From: Spirodela intermedia
Taxonomy: Eukaryota; Streptophyta; Magnoliopsida; Alismatales; Araceae
Assembly (NCBI GenBank): GCA_902729315.2
Contig: LR746266.1
Coordinates: forward strand, 2,080,759-2,144,758
DNA: 64,000 nt
Direction of reading: 5' to 3'
Shown here: positions 46,701-58,620 of the stretch, in pieces
Position numbering within the stretch: position 1 is the first letter of the stretch
How the letters are laid out: every line of letters starts with the position of its first letter
The notes under the pieces: model-generated
Told to the model about the DNA's origin: nothing
Seen by the model: the letters and a program-made list of their open reading frames with translations, nothing else
The model's database searches: none
Program-made: the position numbers and the translations under genes

Positions 46701-49700
46701 TTTTTGCTATCAACAAGTTTCTCTTTACTTCATGTTCCTTGCTCTGAATGGTTTTCATTCACTATTGTCACAGTTTATGGTTTGGAAATGTACAGAATAA
46801 ATTATTTTCATTAATTATCGTCAAAAGTAAGCAAATATGTCAAAAAGATCTATACTGTATATTTTCAATAATTTATCCAGACTATGGTCTTCTTGACAGA
46901 AAATTTTTGGAATTTCAATACGATATTAAAAATTTTAACTCAAGAAATAAAATTGTAATGACTTTAAGAATTTTTTATGTTTTTTGGAAGGACAGGGACA
47001 TTGCTTCTTTAATCACTTGAATTCGATCGGTGATTACTCTCCATATCTTCTTCATTCAGGGGAGTCGATGGATACTCTAGCCTCAACTGATTGTCTAATC
47101 ATTGTGGATGTATTCTATATTTGGAAATTACATAGTTCATACTATATTGATGATTCATAAAAAATGATTAAAGACTGGGCTTATCAAACCACTGGTCATG
47201 AAATCGTTCCATAGAACATTATTCCCAGATTCCAAGTGGTCTGATGACGGTTTCACCTATTAAATATTTCACTCTGGCAGCTTTTTATGAATGTCAAAAC
47301 TTTTAGTTCCTATGATCCCTCTAGTTTCACATCTACGATACATATACAAAACAGAGAAGGTGAGTGTCAGGGGGATTGTTGTTTACCACTCTACATTTTC
47401 TTTTGAAGAAGGGCCTTAAAGCTGAGAATGTGACTTAAGGACGTGCAACTCCATATATTCTTCTGAAATTAGTTTTTTTCGCCTTTTATAAGATATTATA
47501 ATCACAGATTTGGAATAATTTTTTTTATTTAGGATGTAATTTTTTCATATCATTTATAAGGTGAATTCTTTTTCACTGATACAAGATAAATATGGATAAT
47601 CTAATTTTAGCTTTATTAACTAAATTTGGTAGATCCACTCGCATTTAAAAGCTTTAATGTATCTTTTTGAAACTTTTAAAAGGCTTAGAACGAGGTTATC
47701 TACACGGATATATTTTTGTTGAAAATCACCCTCAAATTTTTTAATATATTCTCTATCATGTATAGTTTAAACAAATCAGAGAGATCGGCAAACTTGAATT
47801 CTACAACAATTTGTGAAAGCACATATCGCCTTTCTGTATTCCAAGTAGTAGAGTGTGTGACATGTCAACAGATGGAGAGAAGCGCCTACGAATTGCAGAA
47901 AAATATAATTTCTTTATTCTGAACAGTTTTCCTTTTTCCATTGAATGATTGTAGGTAATAGGTTAGTAGCTCACGCAGAAACCTGTTTTGTAATAGTGCC
48001 CAAAGGATGGGGAAGCCTGAGTCGGTTGGCTAAATGCCAGATTTCTGTCCTTGATCTCGACCCTCGGGAAAGATATTTTTCTCTCACGTGCAAGTTCACT
48101 TAAAGTTGTGCTTTTCTCCTTTTTCAAAGAGTTTCGCACCAATGACCCTTCGTTCTTTGATCTAATGGCGACCAGACCACGAAAGTAATGTCCTTCATTT
48201 GCTTATTTGTTGTAGTTAGATGTTTTCATTTTGTGGGGATATCCCATAATTTCAACCTTCTGCAAGTTTACTGTGTTTTATTCCTCTTTTTATATGCTAT
48301 ACTTTACAGTGTATCTGAATTTGTGAAACAGATAATGGATTTAGATTATTCAAGATCTTTGGAAAGAGAGAAGGAAATGATAGCATCCAGGGTCCTGAAG
48401 AAGTTCTAGAAAGGAGCCAAAATTGGCTGTTTTCTCTTTATGACTTTATGATGGGTAAAAGGAAAGAAAGCGAATTAGGTAACTTATTCTTTCTGTTTTG
48501 TGAGCTTTCTTACTATTTAGACCACCATGCACATGCACGTGTCCTTTCACATACAGGTGTATCAATTATTTTCAGCACATTCAGAAGCATATTAATTTAT
48601 AAACGGTTTATCATGTTATATGTCCAAAGAAACTGTGTTGACTATATCATCAGAAACGTGAAGAAAAGTAGGAACTGAGATTGGATTTCGACTTACAAAT
48701 TAAGTTAAACTGTTATTAATTTTCATTCTGAATAAACAATTTAAAAAAAAATATTTCTCGTGATTTAGTCCATTTTACTGAGTAGGTTGACTCATTTGCA
48801 CGAGTTAAGGTTCTTGAATTTCATTTATTTTCATATTCTATCAGGTTTAATAGGATATATAGTCTTTTTTCAAAATTTTAAATTAATCAAATTAAATCAA
48901 GTCAATTTTGATATTTCTTGTGCTCTGTGCTACATATTAGGGAAGAGCTAAGTCTTTATGGAAAATAAGGATGTGTATAGTCTGGCGTGACTCTCATGTT
49001 AAAAATAATAATTCTGTTCATGATGAGCTAGTAACACATCCTTACCGATGAATGTGATAACCGGATTCTCATTTATGAACCAAATTTTCGTTATCATGCC
49101 TGGGATCTAGGTTGGTTTAGGGTCGACTTACTGTCTCTGTCCCTTCCCCATGTGTAGCCGTAATGGACCCTTTGGTAGTTGCCAGGTCCTCTTCATGCCT
49201 CTTCAGGGTCGCCTGTTTGCCCTCTTGCTGCTGCCGGAGTTGGGTCGCTACCTGTTCATTGTACTTTCTCCGGATGAGATCTTCAAGATCTAAGCTTCCA
49301 TCCTGCGAAGTCGCTGGAGATCTTCCTTTATGTTCTTGACATCCTTCTCTAAGCTCTGACTCTGCCCATTGTTGTTCTTGGGCCCCATGGTTCTGATACC
49401 AAATGGTAGGACCCCCAAACAATGGGTTAAGACAGAGGAATCCGTGGAGAAAAATCGGAATTCCAAGGTGAAAATCAATACTGAAACTGAGAGAATGATG
49501 AAGAAGTGCTCTGAAGAAACTTTAGAATTAGTTTGAGGGCAAGTTTGAGCGCCTCCCCAGCTCTCCCAAAAGTGCCCACAGTTACGCCCCTCCTTGTGTC
49601 CTTTTACCTATCCGCTTAAATGCTACTGGGCCTAACTTATTGATACGAAAATAAAGCCACAGTTTTGAAGGCACACATTCCTCAGAACAGGTGATCGGAT

Positions 49701-52700
49701 TTAATCAAATCAAGTTGGTCGTTATATACAATTAATGTAAAAGGCAATTTTTTTAGTAAAGACTGGCATCTTATTAAGGCAATTTACTAATTATTAATAT
49801 TGTTCTCTTTTAGTACAAGAAGATCTCCCCATTAGGAGATCGCATTAGACTTATGGAGGATGAGTGGAGAATTTACCATGGAAAGATGAGCGTACTACTT
49901 TTGGTGCATGCATGTCTGTGTGGCAATGTAAGTCTATCAATCCTCGGTGTGGTGCCAAAGACGAGTCCAGAGGACTCACTGAAAAGTGTGACGAGCTTGA
50001 CAAATAATAGCTTGTTTGGTCACTCTGTGTATTAATCTATATTTCTCTCTCCTATCAATTGTTTGGGCACATTCAGGATTCATGAAGGCCTTATTGATCC
50101 GATAGATCATGGATTTGATCGTTTTGCTTTAATTTGACACCCAGAATATTCATATTAGGGGATGACTGGCTAACTGTAAGCCACAAATGCGAACTCCATA
50201 GAATGCCTGTTCCTGATTCTTGAGTCACTTAGAAAGTGGTTTAAGAAAACTGGTTTTCTTTTATTGTTGGTGTGAATCTTTAATAATTTGAAGTCGCATG
50301 TAGTGAGGAAGCCTCCAGATTGTTGATCCTTGAAAGGAGTGTTTGTCGTAGTAGGATGATACGTATATTTTGCAGTGGCATGAGGAATAAACTCCACCTT
50401 TCGATAAATATCAGAAAAAGAATTGGGAAGAAAGTATGTAGTGCCATTGATCTGGAAAAATACTTCCGTAATATCAGCATATCTTGTGCACTTGTCAGAG
50501 AAGGATGAACAAGAGAAGACTCTCCACAGATGGGTGGCATCTGAAACCGAAAGGCAGTCATCGTGAATTGACTTTTACTTATTACTAAATTCTTATGTGC
50601 ATGCGTGAGTATCCAGCTATCAGGTTGACTGAAACAGCAACACCTCAGATTACCCCGAAGATATGTGCATTAATAGGTATGTTGAAATGTTGATATCACT
50701 AGGAACAGATATAATGAAGTTTTCCTTGAATCAATTTCGACACTGTTTTTCCAAGGAATACGTCCTATGCTCTCTATTACGCTGAAAGTCTCAGCATTCT
50801 GTGTTGAGGTCACGAGCTTTTCCATCTTTATACGTTATAAAAGGATTGAACGATACTGCAGATTAGTTAATCATTGTCTGGTAGTCTGGGCTCGGATCTA
50901 AAAATGTTCCTATTTCATAACTATTAGACGTGCAAGCGCCTGGAAAAGTTGAGAAAAACTTCGCTGAAAGAAGTGAGAGGACTAAACAGGAGAGAACTCT
51001 CAGATTTCCGTTCAACAAGAACTTAAGCTGAGTAAAAAAGCTCGAAAGAACACTCAGGAGATGCGATATGGACTTAGGATTTGTTTTAATCTCCCCTGAC
51101 AATCTGATGGTTTTTCCGAATAGATTTGTTGCTGCTCTCATATGAATTCCAAAAGAAATAAAGAGATTGAGTTGCACGATCCTCAGCCCCAGACGTTGGT
51201 CAGTCACGTGCCTTACAACATTAGGGCTTCTAGACGAGATAAGTTCGTTTAGGAGCCACCAAATACGTTGACTCTTTGAATTCATTTTCATTCAAGAACC
51301 AAGTTATGCCCTGTAAATTTTTTCCCCACTTGTGTGATCCAGGTCTTGCTTCATGTGCGGACAAAGGAGAGGATAAAGTCAGTTCTTTGAATCTTCCTGG
51401 GCAAACAGAGAAACATCTACCTGGTGGACTAAAGATTTCTCCAGAGCTTTGTGGGGAGACGCCTGCAAATGGTGCCAACATTAGAAGGGAGGTAGAAAAG
51501 GCCGAGCAAGATCCTAAAATGTGTATTCAAACGCCACCAAAGACTGAGACCTTGGGGTTCGAGAAAGAAGAGAATGGAAAGGCAGAGAACATTTACCTTT
51601 CTGAAGTCGGTAAAGGTAACTACATCTTTGCTAAAAGCGTGTTTCTGCTTTGTCAAAACAGGATCGCCGACTTTTGTTGCGTCTATGTAGAACCTCTGCC
51701 ATGATGGTATCTCAGTTCCTATACATGAAGTGTCTAAAGTAAATAGAAAGGATCCAGCTTACTCGTGTGTGTTTTCATATTTGCTCACTTTCGCTTGGTA
51801 CTCTTCTTTCTGCTCCCTGGTTGGGCAGCGGATAACCTATAAGTCTCCACTAGTTTCTTTTTTTATTGAAGTCAGTTTCTTGTTTCTTCCTGCTCTTCAT
51901 AGTGTGGGCCTGAAAGGGTGTCATCATAGGATCAAAAAAAGAAGTATAGACACACGGCTCATATTCTCAGAGACATCAGATTCTCCAAATGTACATACCC
52001 CAATAACTTGTTGAACTAGCATAAGTTTTTAATATACACCCAGTTCACAGTTGCATACATAGGACAGGGTCAATTTTCCCTCTTTCAGAACTTTCAGTGA
52101 AGGCACGATTATCATCAAGTGCCATGGTAGGGTTTCTGATTATGCACTCCCCTCACCTGCAAATTAGTCTCGAGGGTCTCCTGAATGCGCCTGTTTATGT
52201 CCCCGTTATGCAGCACGTTTCCCTTTTGTCACCCATTTTCAGTTCGTTTTTGTCCTCTACTCAATCGCACGGACATTCCTGGCAGCAGGAAATGGCCAAG
52301 GCACATTTTTTCTTTCAGGTATACTCAGTTTACGACTATTTCTTGCGGCCTTCCTTACATGAACTTAGATTTATGCATAAAAAACCTACGTGAAGGGTTT
52401 TCATCATTGAGATCTCTAATGTTATCATGATGAAACTTACTCTTTGATGTTCGATAAAAGTGCTGCTTCATGATCATAATTACGCATGCATTGAAAATAA
52501 TATAGAATGAAACTTCTAGAAGTCAGTTTTGGAATCATGTAAGTCAGAATCTCATCTGTAACATTCATGCATAGCCCCTCCTCGAGATCAATAGCCTAAT
52601 CTTGAATCAACAGGAGCCATCCTAGAATAAGCAAGGTCGGTTTGATTGTGTAGTTGTGATCGCTGCTAAGCTTTTTTAGTGTCGTTTGCATGTCATGGCG

Positions 52701-55700
52701 CTTCAAAGTGGTTAGATTGCTAGGACGGAAGGAATTAATTGATTGGTCTGAAGTACCTATGCAAGTACCAGTTTTTGCTGCCGAATGGAATGAAGGTGCA
52801 ATCGCATTTCCCACACTGTAGTTGTCCAGACTGTAGATATTAGGCTATCCAATGAAACTTTGGACTCTGGTGACTCGCTGCTACATCCTCCATTTCTGGT
52901 GTCTTGTTCTGTCAAAGGATTACGAGGATAAGACATTCTGAGAAATGCCTGCTTTCTACTTGTCATATCCTTTTTTGTGATGTTATGGTACTACATGCAT
53001 TAAATGACTGCTTTTAGCTCGTGCTGATAGATGCCCAGATCTTGCTGACCGAGAGGACTTCCTTTCCATTCGCTGGAAAGGGGAAAAAGGTTCTTCCCAT
53101 TCTAATCCTGTAATCTTTGTTTGGTTCGTATTCTCAGAGGATCAGATCATGCCTGCAACAGAAGGAATGGGGAAAAATGTGAAGGGCACATTCTCAGCAG
53201 GGCCTTCCAGGACTGATTTAAGTCTATTCACTCGAGAAGTTGATCAGCCAATCCACAGTGAAACTCGAATACTATTAGGGGAGCCAACAACTGAAGAAGC
53301 TAGACAGACACCTCAGGGGGATATACTGAAAGCCATTGTATACGGTAGTCTTCTTGAATCTATCGTAGCTCTTGGTGTTATTTCGGCGGCAGCAGGTTGT
53401 GATATGAGCACAGGTAAGTATCAGACACCCCAGTTAGATAGTTCTTAATTTAGAGGCCTTCTGTTTTTTTTCTCTACCAATTATGTTCTGTGGAGATCCG
53501 ATTGAAAAATTAGAGTGAGGGTATCTCAAATGGTTTTTATCTTATTGAGACATATATGTGAAGTAGTTTATTTACATCACGAAGCAATGTTGTTTGCTAT
53601 TTGTTCCACGGGAATCATCAACAGATCATTTGAGCAAAACTGGAAAAAGTTGAATCTCTACCTGAGGACGAAAACAGGTAGCTGAAACTCCACCTCAATG
53701 TCTGTCTTGCTACAGATAGCTGGTTCATTCCGGAGTTAGGTCTGTCCTTTGATAAAGACGGAAAAACGCCATGCATTGTTCGAAGGGCTTACATACCCAG
53801 AGCTGCCACTATCCCATGTGGTCTGTTTTCCACCAAATGACCCAATAAATTTGACTTTGAAAATCAGAAGGTGCCCTGTAGAAATCTGTCGTGACCTTGT
53901 AATTTCCTTGATTTCTTCTCTGGAAGTTTGTGGAAAACGCGGAGGAAAAAGATGAAGAAGATGAGGATGAGAAAAGATCATGATGCATGTCTGCCGTGGT
54001 TCCCACAGCCGCAGCCAGAACCCCTCCACCCCCGCTCCATCGGTGGCAACTTTTCAGCCCGTTCTTTTTCCAAATTACCATCGCTACATTGTAACATTTG
54101 AGATAGTATTGAGGATAACCTTGGAGGATCTTCCCAATGTGAATGGTTTATGGAAGAAAACTTTCAATATCTTTTTACGACAGCCATATGGATACAGAAC
54201 ACCTTGTTATGCTGTAAATGATTGGTTGGTTCGATTTTTGAGAAGAGGACAGCGTCTACCAATTTTTATTTTGGGAATACATGAAATCTTGGTGTAGAAC
54301 TATGCGTAAATTAAGGCTAAGCTGACTCTAGTGGATTCTACGGAGGAAACATTTAGGAAAGAGAAACAAACAGAAAAAAGTGATACCAAGAAAGGAAAGA
54401 AGGAAACAAGAAAAACCACCAAACATCCAATATTTAGGAAGTGGTGGCAATGAAATTGTTGCTGGCGTGTTGGTATGAAATGGTTAGTAGCCATGGCAAG
54501 TCTCCCCTACCTTTTCCTCCTATGGTTTCTTTTGAGTATTGCTCTGGCATCCATACCAGTCATTATGGTGGTTTTGAACTTGATGAATGATGCTCTTTGT
54601 GTCATGTTGGTTGATGATGGCCGCTCTGTTTATCTCCTTCACCCGCTCTTTTACTTTAGAACTTCCATTGCCAATTCCCCCATTCAAAATCAACAAGGTT
54701 ATGAGCTAGAAATAATAAATATCTACCCTTCTATTGGAGCATATGCATTTTAGCCCTTTTATTCGGAGGAATAATTTAAATTAAGGAGTTCTTGCGTATA
54801 GGGAAATCCTCCATGTTGTAGTAGAATAATCAATAATGTCACTAAAAATGATCAGTCTCAAGTTCTAGTATTTCCTCACAGTATGGTGGAGAATGTCGCC
54901 CACTAGTGAAGTTAGTAGGATGATCGGGTCAGTAGAATAATTCAATGTGTCACATGGTATATCTCTAAGGAAGATGGAAAAGACAGGGAGAGGGGTATCA
55001 GCTAGCTGGCTTTCTCTTCCTAATGTGAGCTGAGTTAGAAACTACGATGCATGACAGATTTGATGATACAGACATGGTGGATGGCACGCTGGCATAAAGA
55101 GTGTTGAACAGTTACTGCTGTCTCGTTTAAATATCGACCAAAAAGATTTGTCCGCTCTGTCCTGTGGTGTTGTTCTTGGCAGCTAGCACTTCCTCTCTCT
55201 CTCTCCCCATTCATTTGGCTTTTCTGGGTTCTGTGGGATATCCTCTCAAACACTCTTTCTTGCGGTCTGTTCTTGGTAACCTGCGCTCTCTCTCGCTTCA
55301 TTAATTAGGCTTTTCTGGGTTCCGTGGGATATTTAATTACAAGTCACGGGTCATCAAGGTATTATTACGACGACGTGACTGCTGGTTAGAGGCCTCAACA
55401 TTAGCACGGGATCTCCCTATCCTTCCACCAAAAGCGCTGACAGGCTAGCGGAGCATCTTCACTGCTTTCTTGCCAATAGCCACTTAATTTTCCAGATACT
55501 TTCCTAGGAACCAACCTTCTTGTGTAGAATGACTCGAGCTTTGATTCTCCGTTGGAGCAATCCATGAGAATAGCGTACCTATGCATCCTATTCTACGTAC
55601 TCTGGGACGCAGAGCGGGACCGTCTCCCAGAGAGGGGGGGAGCTGAGTTCCTAGGTTGATTTACGAACTAAATTTCGATTTCACTTTTTTCTTTTTTGTG

Positions 55701-56448
55701 TGTCAGTTCATGGTTTACGCAAGGAATTTTGCTTGACGAGGGTCATTCGTCTTGGCAGTAAACGTCGTTGCACTGGGCTTGGCAAATCTGGTCGGCGGAT
55801 TGCCAACGTTGATTCACAATGTGAGTAGACAACAAACCACGGTCCTTGTGTATTTAAGATTTTGGCGAAGAAGGAAGCCGGCCGCGAGTGTCTGTTACTT
55901 CTGGGCTTCGTCTAGAATTCTAATCAAGCGACTATCCATCCTCACATATATGATGATGATGCTCTTATTAATGACCGGCCGAATGCCTGTTGCAGCTGTT
56001 TGAGCTGAGAAATGAGACGCCAAGTCGCTACGAGGAGTTGCTCGGAAAGAAGGGGCGCTTCTGGGTGCACTTCACCGTAGCTTCACTCTGCTTCGTCTTG
56101 CTCGGGGCCTCGCCGCCGGTCATCTACGGCTTCTCTTTCAGGCAGAGCGACGATAGAGAGCTCAAGATGGCCACCGTCGCTGGAGCATCCCTCATCTGTG
56201 TCGCCCTGCTCGCCGTCGCAAAGGCCCACGCGCAGGAAGGGCGGAAGAAGCCGTACTTACAGATGCTTCTGCGCTACGTGGGACTCGCCGCTGGGGGGTC
56301 GGGCCTCTCCTACGTCGTCGGGACTGCGGTGAAGAAGTTAATGGAGAAGCTCGCGCTCTTTGATGACTGGGCGGCCAATCTGGCTTCTCCATTCTCCGGC
56401 GGGCTAGAAAAGGGGACGTCGACGGCGCCGTCATGGGGAGCTTACTGA
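43671..56448 (+). CDS. membrane protein of ER body-like protein (VIT1/CCC1 group), six proposed exons
   Basis: Proposed exons: 43671-43752, 46149-46622, 51343-51615, 53138-53413, 55759-55820 and 55996-56448. They join in frame to 539 residues. Introns start GTATAA, GTATGG, GTAACT, GTAAGT and GTGAGT, and end in AG. The N-terminal half is acidic and hydrophilic, with two Cys pairs: CPNC at about 113-116 in LYCPNCHSCITKRVILRK, and CLSC near 175. The C-terminal half is the membrane domain: DILKAIVYGSLLESIVALGV, VNVVALGLANLVGG, then HFTVASLCFVLLGASPPVIY, MATVAGASLICVALLAVAKA and YVGLAAGGSGLSYVVGTAVK. This layout fits Arabidopsis MEB1/MEB2, ER-body membrane proteins related to iron/manganese transporters. 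Exons 4 to 6 are firm, exons 2 and 3 likely, and exon 1 the least sure. Further exons in introns 1 and 2 (2.4 and 4.7 kb) cannot be excluded. Confidence 0.8.
46149..46622 (+). CDS. MEB-like gene, exon 2 with Cys-pair motif
   Basis: Open from an acceptor TTTTGTTAAG to donor GTATGG. An internal ATG at 46208 could be the start if exon 1 is wrong. Encodes the acidic stretch and LYCPNCHSCITKRVILRK, a signature of plant MEB-like proteins, and ends in RCLSCFSYFIPIG, where the intron splits a Gly codon. Confidence 0.7.
49060..49664 (-). mobile_element. 5' end fragment of a gypsy LTR retrotransposon in intron 2
   Basis: On minus: an LTR-like segment (49664 to about 49415) starting TGTGGCTTTATTTTCGTATC and ending GGGGGTCCTACCA. 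The primer site TGGTATCAGAACC (49397-49409, close to the initiator tRNA-Met complement) and a gag start ATGGGGCCCAAGAACAACAA follow at once. The gag start encodes MGPKNNNGQSQSLEKDVKNI, then breaks at a stop after RRMEA. No 3' LTR or pol was found. It lies opposite in strand to the host gene. Confidence 0.7.
51343..51615 (+). CDS. MEB-like gene, exon 3, hydrophilic linker
   Basis: Acceptor GTGTGATCCAG at 51342; donor AAAG|GTAACT at 51615, or GTCG|GTAAAG at 51609 in the same phase. Encodes a Lys/Glu-rich linker of about 91 residues without a domain. The phase fits exons 2 and 4. Confidence 0.6.
53138..53413 (+). CDS. MEB-like gene, exon 4, first membrane part
   Basis: Acceptor TTCGTATTCTCAG at 53137; donor CACAG|GTAAGT. 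Ends with GDILKAIVYGSLLESIVALG and ISAAAGCDMST, the start of the VIT1/CCC1-like domain (family pattern DILKSIVYGGLIESI.SLGVVSSAA). Confidence 0.8.
55165..55345 (+). repeat. imperfect tandem duplication of about 95 bp in intron 4
   Basis: GGCTTTTCTGGGTTCTGTGG at about 55217 recurs as GGCTTTTCTGGGTTCCGTGG at about 55308. The preceding TTGTTCTTGG...CTCTCTCTC...CATTaaT-like stretch is duplicated too. Confidence 0.7.
55759..55820 (+). CDS. MEB-like gene, exon 5, 62 bp
   Basis: Acceptor CGTCTTGGCAG; donor CACAAT|GTGAGT. Completes Val from the split codon and encodes NVVALGLANLVGGLPTLIHN, which continues exon 4 exactly as in the family (NILALGLANLIGGLF..GHNL). Confidence 0.85.
55996..56448 (+). CDS. 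MEB-like gene, exon 6, last membrane helices and stop
   Basis: Acceptor GCCTGTTGCAG; reads LFELRNETPSRYEELLGKKG, then the three hydrophobic segments and a short hydrophilic tail ending SWGAY before TGA. GC-rich, unlike the introns around it. Confidence 0.85.
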   Translation: MFELRNETPSRYEELLGKKGRFWVHFTVASLCFVLLGASPPVIYGFSFRQSDDRELKMATVAGASLICVALLAVAKAHAQEGRKKPYLQMLLRYVGLAAGGSGLSYVVGTAVKKLMEKLALFDDWAANLASPFSGGLEKGTSTAPSWGAY

Positions 56449-57112
56449 GTGTGGAGAACTGGGCAAGTGCTTCTCTAATGATGAATCAGCTGACCTTTTC
56501 TATATTTGAAGTCTCTCACTTCCTGTGGGAGAAGGGGTATGGGTAGGGAGGGAGGCTTTCTCTATGAGGCATTCGCTAAGAAGGCCGGCAGAATTGTAAT
56601 CCCCCTTCTCCTCTGAGCAGGAGGAGGGAGGCCCATTTTTCTTTCTTCGAAAACTGGTCTGGGCCTAGTAAAGATGGCCAGTTCAATGCAGCAATTTCCT
56701 ATATTAATGTTGATGATAGCAACAAATAGCGTTCTTTCGTTTAATCATATGGAGAATAATATTACCAAAGAAAGCACCTTTGAGCATTTTCGACGTCTTG
56801 GAGCTCGATGCTTGCGAAGTTATTACAGCAATTAAATGGACGGGTCCAGTCCGTCAAGGGTAAGACCAGGCGATGCAGAACAGAAGAAGAGTCGGCCACT
56901 AAAACGGTGGGAGTTACAGGGTAAATCTCTCTGTTGGACACCCCACAGTGGAGCTCTCCCCTCATTCTGAAAAGGTCTTTCTTCCTTTTCTTACTACAGG
57001 GCGGATGGATCCAATGCACCACGAAAACGAGAGCTGAGATGCGCCTACGAAAGCTACCAGATGATTTCCAGGCAGCTCAGGCCGTTCACCAACCGCAACT
57101 GGAGCGCGGCCA
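56449..57112. other. intergenic region between convergent genes
   Basis: 664 bp between the stop of the MEB-like gene and the stop of the DUF1336 gene, so both 3' untranslated regions and terminators must lie here. AATAAT near 56756 could serve as a poly(A) signal for the plus gene. No other gene seen. Confidence 0.5.
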
Positions 57113-58090
57113 CTACTTTCTGGTCTCTTCTTCCGGACTGCCGTCTTCTCTCACGCTAAATTCTGCTTCGTGAACGCGACCGTTGACGCGTTCAGGGACA
57201 GACGAGTGACCCTGACCGCTGGGGTGGAGGAGATGAGAGAACCCTTGTCCGATGGACTTCCAAACCCTCGAGGAAAGTGAGGACTGCGAATTTCTAGTCT
57301 CATCCTCATGGGAAGGCAGCTCAAGAAAGAAGCCAGCGGAATCCGGATTCAGCTCCGAGAACCTGACGGCTCCGAGGATCTCCTCGGGGAGCTCCGATTC
57401 GGCCTGGCCCTCGATCAGGAACGCGAGATCCACCGTCAGCGTCTGGATGTAGCCGAATGCCAATCGAACAACGGCTCTGCCGACCATGGAAATGCCTACG
57501 TCCACGTCCAATTCGATGAAGTTCTTCCCCGTGATGTACCTGCATGTAGTAGCTCGACCGAGGATGGAGACGGCCTGCTCGCCCACGGCGGCCCTCACAA
57601 TCCACGGCCCCTTGACGACGTTGGCTATCATTTTCAGCCTGGAGTTCCTGAACTCGTCGTCGCCCTTCAGGAACCGGTCCATGAGCGACCCCTCTGCTAT
57701 GGGCTCAGTCGAGACGAAGTAGGAGATGAGGCTATAGTTAACATTAGAGGGGAGTTGCAGATTGAAGGCCCATACGAAGGGCTTGGTAACACTGCCGGCG
57801 AGCTCAGCGTCGAGAAGAGCCTTTCTGACGCGCCCATGTTCGTGGCTCAGGACTTCTCCGATCTTAGACCCGCTTCTTATCCAGTCGAATCCAAGGGACT
57901 TCAGGAGGTAGTCGCCGCCGGGGATCTTCTTTCTGGAAGAGAGATAATCAGGGCCTCTGACCTTGAATTTGTCTCCGGGCGGAGACGCCCATCCGTTGGA
58001 ACAGTTGTCTGGGTCGAGGAGGGGAACAGACCCCTGCGACTTGACCTTGTCTATCCAATTGTCGAGGCTATCATCATAAGCTGGGGCCAT
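57113..58090 (-). CDS. DUF1336 / EDR2 C-terminal domain protein, single exon
   Basis: 325 residues from the ATG at 58090 (context GCCATGGCC). The DUF1336 domain (also called EDR2_C) fills residues about 30-245: NGWASPPGDKFKVRGPDYLS (32-51), GGDYLLKSLGFDWIRSGSKI (58-77), FVWAFNLQLPSNVNYSLISY (105-124), IAEGSLMDRFLKGDDEFRNS (131-150), GPWIVRAAVG (161-170), ITGKNFIELDVDVG (186-199) and LPEEILGAVRFSEL (234-247). The C-terminal 75 residues are hydrophilic. Full EDR2 carries PH and START domains before this one and acts in membrane lipid signalling; here only the last domain is present, as in the short plant paralogues. Function of the short form is not established. The frame stays open to an ATG at 58153 with a hydrophobic 21-residue extension, thought less likely as start. 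Confidence 0.85.
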   Translation of the reverse strand: MAPAYDDSLDNWIDKVKSQGSVPLLDPDNCSNGWASPPGDKFKVRGPDYLSSRKKIPGGDYLLKSLGFDWIRSGSKIGEVLSHEHGRVRKALLDAELAGSVTKPFVWAFNLQLPSNVNYSLISYFVSTEPIAEGSLMDRFLKGDDEFRNSRLKMIANVVKGPWIVRAAVGEQAVSILGRATTCRYITGKNFIELDVDVGISMVGRAVVRLAFGYIQTLTVDLAFLIEGQAESELPEEILGAVRFSELNPDSAGFFLELPSHEDETRNSQSSLSSRVWKSIGQGFSHLLHPSGQGHSSVPERVNGRVHEAEFSVREDGSPEEETRK

Positions 58091-58620
58091 GGCGAGCGAG
58101 GAGCGGAGGGGTACCCTGCTACAGAGAAAATTCGGAAGAAATAACCAGACCATGCAGAGGCATCACAACTATCACAAGGTAAGATCGGAGGAAGAAGAGA
58201 ACAGCACCCCCAACAACAGTGTTTGTTCGCCGAAAATAGAAAAAAAGATCACGCGACCGTGTGGCAGAACTATCATCCGCAGAAACAAGTCTGACGAAAT
58301 GGACAATCTATCGAGAACTGAACCGTGAACTCCATACCTTCTCTGGTGAATCTCTCACCAAGTAATGGATTTCCCCGCCAGATCCCGCCAGCAGGGAAGA
58401 AGAACTCGCCGCCGCAATGAGGGAGCCTGAGCGGGGAAGAAGGGACAAAGACGAACTTGAAGTAGCTTCAGGATCCGTAGAGAGGTAGAGAGCAGGAGGG
58501 GGGGTGCACCTCCCGGGTCATTCCGCCTCTCCCATTGGAAGAAAGTAGGTTCACCAAAGGACTCCCAAGTAATAGAAAAGCAGGAATACGTAGGAAACGT
58601 ACCGGCAGACGCCAATGGGG
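58091..58620 (-). promoter_or_regulatory. 5' region of the DUF1336 gene
   Basis: GC-rich DNA directly upstream of the start codon on minus, with no other gene. It is taken as 5' untranslated region and promoter from position and composition alone. No TATA box is convincing. Confidence 0.35.

Noticed and set aside
49117-49422. 101-codon minus frame starting upstream of the primer site
   Set aside because: It runs out of the LTR across the tRNA primer site in a different frame from the gag start; the gag frame beginning at the ATG after the primer site explains the sequence better.
57308-58144. 278-codon open frame on plus opposite the DUF1336 gene
   Set aside because: It is the antisense shadow of a GC-rich coding exon; the minus frame shows the full conserved domain and this one shows none.
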